Source: an uncultured Eubacteriales bacterium
Lineage (GTDB): Bacteria > Bacillota > Clostridia > Oscillospirales > Butyricicoccaceae
DNA: 15,873 nt
Assembly: GCA_934630445.1 (NCBI GenBank)
Contig: CAKTWY010000035.1
Location: forward strand, 1 to 15,873
Direction: 5' to 3'
Shown: positions 13,090-15,873 of the stretch, in pieces
Layout: each line of letters opens with the position of its first letter
How positions within the stretch are numbered: the stretch's first letter is position 1
Made by a program: the position numbers and the translations under genes
The notes under the pieces: generated by a model
What the model saw: only the letters and a program-made list of their open reading frames with translations
Databases searched by the model: none
What the model was told of the DNA's origin: nothing

Positions 13090-14475
13090 TCAGAGTGCGA
13101 TGTCCGCGACGTCTTCCAGCATGATCTGCGCCAGATGCGCGTCGGTGATATCCGCGTCGCTCGCGCTGATGGCAGAGATGCGGTTGGCCTGATTGACGAG
13201 CATCTTCTCAAAAAAATTGCGCACGTCGCGGGCATTGGCAAAGCCTTCCGGTTTATTGCGGCAGCGGTTGAGAAAAAATGCGCGCACGGCCGCCTCCGCC
13301 TCGCTGCTGAGCGCCAGCCCGGCTTTTTCGCACATCGACACGAAGATCAGCGTCAGCTCCTCGGCGGTATAGTCGACAAAATGCAGGAATTTATTGAAGC
13401 GCGAGCGCAGGCCCGGGTTCGAACGCAGAAATTTCTCCATGAGGTCGGGATAGCCCGCGACGATAACGACCAGGTCGTCGCGATTGTCCTCCATCCCTTT
13501 CAAAAGCGCGGCGACGGCCTCGCCGCCGAAACCGCCTTTCCCCTCGGTCAGGGCGTAGGCCTCGTCGATAAAAAGCACGCCGCCCGCAGCCCTGGCAAGC
13601 ACCTCTTTGGTCTTGATCGCCGTCTGGCCGACATAACCGGCCACAAGGCCCTCGCGGTCCGTCTCGACGAGCTGGCCTTTGGACAGCAGGCCCATCGCGC
13701 GGTAGATCCGGGCCAGCAGGCGCGCGATCGTCGTCTTGCCCGTGCCGGGATTGCCGGAAAAGACCATGTGATTCGACATCTCCGACACGGGGAAGCCGCG
13801 CTCGCGGCGCATTTTGCGCACGCGCAGGAGGTTCGCCAGGTCCTTCACGTCCTCCTTCACGTTCGCAAGCCCGACAAGGCCGTCAAGCTCCTCCATCAGT
13901 TCTTCGAGCGTCGGCTGCTCCTGCTCCGCGCCCGCCGCCTCTGCCGCCGCGCCCTGTGAAGGCGCTTCCCTTTGCACGTTTTCGCCCCCGCCCGCCAAGG
14001 CGCGCATGGCGGCAAGCTGCTCCTCGAGCGCGGCCCGCGCGGAAAATGAGCGTGTGTCGTCGGAGGCGACGATCATCTCGCCCAGCACCTCGAAGGAAGA
14101 GAGCAGCTGCTCCGCCCACGTGCTTTTGTGTTCGCGGTCCACCGCCAGAAAGCGGCGGTAAATCTCCGGCGCCGTGCCCGGCGCGGCGGGCCGCAGGAGC
14201 GGGTATGCATCCGCCTTCACCGCCTCGCGCAGGCTGTCCGGCGTATGATCCATATCGAACAGCGCGTTAAAAAGCGCCGTCTCCTCGCTGCGCACGGCGC
14301 CGTCGGCCACGATCATGCGCAGGGAAAAGGCAATCAGATCTGCCCGGCATATTTCACGCAGGCGTCCGCCCTCCGCAGCGGGAAACGCCTGCGTGCGCTC
14401 GGCCGTATCGCACATGCGGTAGATGGTTTGGATCAGGCTTTTCATGCGCGCTGTCTGCTGCGCTTGCTTTGACAA
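13090..14475 (-). CDS. TerB-like/AAA+ ATPase of the CbxX/CfxQ (SpoVK-like) family
   Basis: This 461-aa ATPase has an N-terminal helical region with FSLRMIVADGAVRSEE (about 50-65) that resembles TerB-type acidic helical domains. An Ala/Glu/Gln-rich linker near 165-190 follows. The CbxX/CfxQ AAA+ domain shows Walker A GNPGTGKTT at 241-249, Walker B VLFIDEA at 300-306, sensor 1 in VVIVAGY and the arginine finger in NPGLRSRF near 353-360. Relatives remodel protein complexes: CbxX activates Rubisco and SpoVK acts in sporulation. The target here is unknown. Start choice: the ATG at 14550 lies within a TATAAT and lacks a ribosome binding site, whereas the TTG at 14475 has AGAAGGGG five bases upstream. 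An ATG at 14445 is a third option. Confidence 0.87.
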   Translation of the reverse strand: MSKQAQQTARMKSLIQTIYRMCDTAERTQAFPAAEGGRLREICRADLIAFSLRMIVADGAVRSEETALFNALFDMDHTPDSLREAVKADAYPLLRPAAPGTAPEIYRRFLAVDREHKSTWAEQLLSSFEVLGEMIVASDDTRSFSARAALEEQLAAMRALAGGGENVQREAPSQGAAAEAAGAEQEQPTLEELMEELDGLVGLANVKEDVKDLANLLRVRKMRRERGFPVSEMSNHMVFSGNPGTGKTTIARLLARIYRAMGLLSKGQLVETDREGLVAGYVGQTAIKTKEVLARAAGGVLFIDEAYALTEGKGGFGGEAVAALLKGMEDNRDDLVVIVAGYPDLMEKFLRSNPGLRSRFNKFLHFVDYTAEELTLIFVSMCEKAGLALSSEAEAAVRAFFLNRCRNKPEGFANARDVRNFFEKMLVNQANRISAISASDADITDAHLAQIMLEDVADIAL

Positions 14476-14586
14476 AAGATCCCCTTCTTTCAGCCGCAAA
14501 CCGACGATCCGGCCGGCTATTTTTGATTGCTTTTTGTAATATCCAGTCATTATATTTCTAATCGTATCGAAAAAAGCGTTTTTTGG

Positions 14587-15873
14587 CTACCCCATGGAGC
14601 GGATCAGCTCGATGAAATCCTCGCCGTAGCGTGCGAGCTTCGCCTCGCCCACGCCGGAAACCTGGAGGAACTCCGCCTCGGAGCGCGGCTCTCTGCGGCA
14701 CATGTCGTGCAGCGTCGCGTCTGTAAAAACGTGATACGCCGGGATGTGCTGCTCGCGGGCAAGGCGCGCGCGCAGGCGGCGCAGCGCCTCGTAGAGGATG
14801 TGGTTTTCCGGCCCGTCGGCTTTTTCCGCACGCGGGCGTTCCTCTTCACGCGCAAGGAACATCTCGACCCGTTCGCCGTGAAAAAGCACGCCCGCCGCGC
14901 CCGGCGCGAGCTTCAGGACGGGGTATTCTCCGTCCGTCTGTATCAAAAAGCCCGCCGTCTGCAGGAAGGCAAGGATATCGCGCACACGCCGTTCGCTCTC
15001 CTCCGCCATGATACCATAGGTGGAAAGCGTGTCCAGACCCGCCGCGAGCACACGCTCGTTTTTGCTGCCGCGCAGGATATTGACGATCATCTGCGCGCCG
15101 TAGCGCTCGCCCGCGCGCCTGACGCAGGAGAGGATCTTCTGCGCCTCGAGTGTGACGTCGACCGTCTCAAAATTTGCGCGGCAGTTCGAGCAGTTCCCGC
15201 AGAAGTTCGGCGCCGTCTCGCCAAAATAGCGCAGCATATACTCACGCAGGCAGGTGCGGATGGTGCAGTAGTACGTCATCTCCTTCAGCCGCTCCAGGTC
15301 GCGCTCGCGCACGCGCTTCTGCTCCTCCTCAGTGAGGTTCATGTTGCCGTCGGAATGTTCGATGAGGAAGCGGTTCGTGCGCACGTCCTGCGGGCTGTAA
15401 AGGAGGATGCAGTCCGCGTGCTCGCCGTCGCGCCCGGCGCGGCCGGCCTCCTGATAATAGCTTTCCAGGTTCTTCGGCATGTTGTAGTGGATGACAAAGG
15501 CGACGTTGGACTTGTCGATGCCCATGCCGAAGGCGTTTGTCGCGACCATGATGCGCTTGCGGTCGAAGAGAAAATCGTCCTGATTGCGGCGGCGCTCCTC
15601 GTCCGTCAGACCCGCGTGATAGCGCGTGGCGGGAATCTTTCGCGTGCTGAGCAGGCTCTCGATATCCTCGACAGCCTTGCGCGTGGCGCAATAGATGATG
15701 CCGCTCTTCCCGTCGAAGCGGCTCAAAAGGTAGGTGAGCTCGCGCTGCTTGTCGTCCGGACGCAGCACCTCGAAAGAGAGGTTCGGCCGGTCGAAGCCCG
15801 TGACGGCCACGTGCGCCTCGCGCAGCTCCAACAGGCGGAGAATGTCCTCGCGCACCTCGCGCGTCGCCGTCGC
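14587..15873 (-). CDS. recQ: ATP-dependent DNA helicase RecQ, C-terminal part (cut by window edge)
   Basis: RecQ is a 3'-5' DNA helicase of recombination and replication-fork repair. The visible 428 residues begin inside motif III (ATAT, followed by REVREDI) at the right edge, so the N-terminal helicase lobe with the Walker motifs lies outside the window. Present are GIIYCATRKAVEDIE (motif IV) and VATNAFGMGIDKSNV (motif V). Motif VI follows as YYQEAGRAGRDG with the arginine finger. The four-cysteine zinc site is CLREYMLRYFGE...CGNCSNC, and the RQC winged helix comes next. A C-terminal HRDC domain (LYEALRRLRARLAREQHIPA to the end) closes the protein. The GTG at 15855 is internal, not the start. 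The TerB/AAA+ gene follows 111 nt downstream. Confidence 0.96.
   Translation of the reverse strand, partial: ATATREVREDILRLLELREAHVAVTGFDRPNLSFEVLRPDDKQRELTYLLSRFDGKSGIIYCATRKAVEDIESLLSTRKIPATRYHAGLTDEERRRNQDDFLFDRKRIMVATNAFGMGIDKSNVAFVIHYNMPKNLESYYQEAGRAGRDGEHADCILLYSPQDVRTNRFLIEHSDGNMNLTEEEQKRVRERDLERLKEMTYYCTIRTCLREYMLRYFGETAPNFCGNCSNCRANFETVDVTLEAQKILSCVRRAGERYGAQMIVNILRGSKNERVLAAGLDTLSTYGIMAEESERRVRDILAFLQTAGFLIQTDGEYPVLKLAPGAAGVLFHGERVEMFLAREEERPRAEKADGPENHILYEALRRLRARLAREQHIPAYHVFTDATLHDMCRREPRSEAEFLQVSGVGEAKLARYGEDFIELIRSMG

Overview
The window is a GC-rich (roughly 60%) stretch of ordinary bacterial chromosome. The genes point to a high-GC member of the Bacillota, most likely class Clostridia. 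The clues are a DacF/DacA-type D-Ala-D-Ala carboxypeptidase with a basic C-terminal tail, a membrane-anchored ComEA-type helix-hairpin-helix protein, a SpoVK/CbxX-type AAA+ ATPase, a DUF3267 zincin, purine-rich ribosome binding sites before most genes, and sigma-A-type promoters. I see no phage, insertion sequence, CRISPR array, tRNA or rRNA.

Layout. Bases 1-298 hold a possible gene tail and a large compound terminator hairpin. A dacA-like gene (minus) and a comEA-like gene (plus) diverge from a short promoter region at 1613-1697. An asparaginase-like gene (minus, 2439-3476) converges on comEA. Upstream of it is a long leader region, 3477-3852, with a perfect consensus promoter, an intrinsic terminator immediately after it, and a strong second hairpin. 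Next is a complete branched-chain or neutral amino-acid ABC transporter operon read leftwards, in the order livK-livH-livM-livG-livF (8712 to 3944). It has a clear promoter at 8841-8869 and three hairpins in the livK-livH spacer.

Bases 8870-9432 contain no convincing protein gene but are full of structure. There is a candidate plus-strand ncRNA of about 200 nt with its own terminator and a closing-stem arrangement resembling 6S RNA, then a perfect 15-bp inverted repeat, then a run of hairpins leading into mutY. The plus-strand operon mutY - DUF3267 zincin - MazG-like protein (9433-11410) ends at a bidirectional terminator. It converges on a minus-strand series: recQ (cut by the right edge), a TerB-like/AAA+ ATPase, an alpha/beta hydrolase of the acetyl-xylan-esterase type, and a Dph6-like PP-loop ATPase.

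Functionally, the liv genes form one importer: lipoprotein receptor, two permeases and two ATPases. MutY and the MazG-like protein suggest a DNA and nucleotide sanitation theme. RecQ is a repair helicase. The most interesting parts are non-coding: the promoter-terminator arrangement ahead of the asparaginase-like gene and the structured RNA region between livK and mutY. The protein-coding content is largely conventional, apart from a substituted active-site motif in the asparaginase-like protein.
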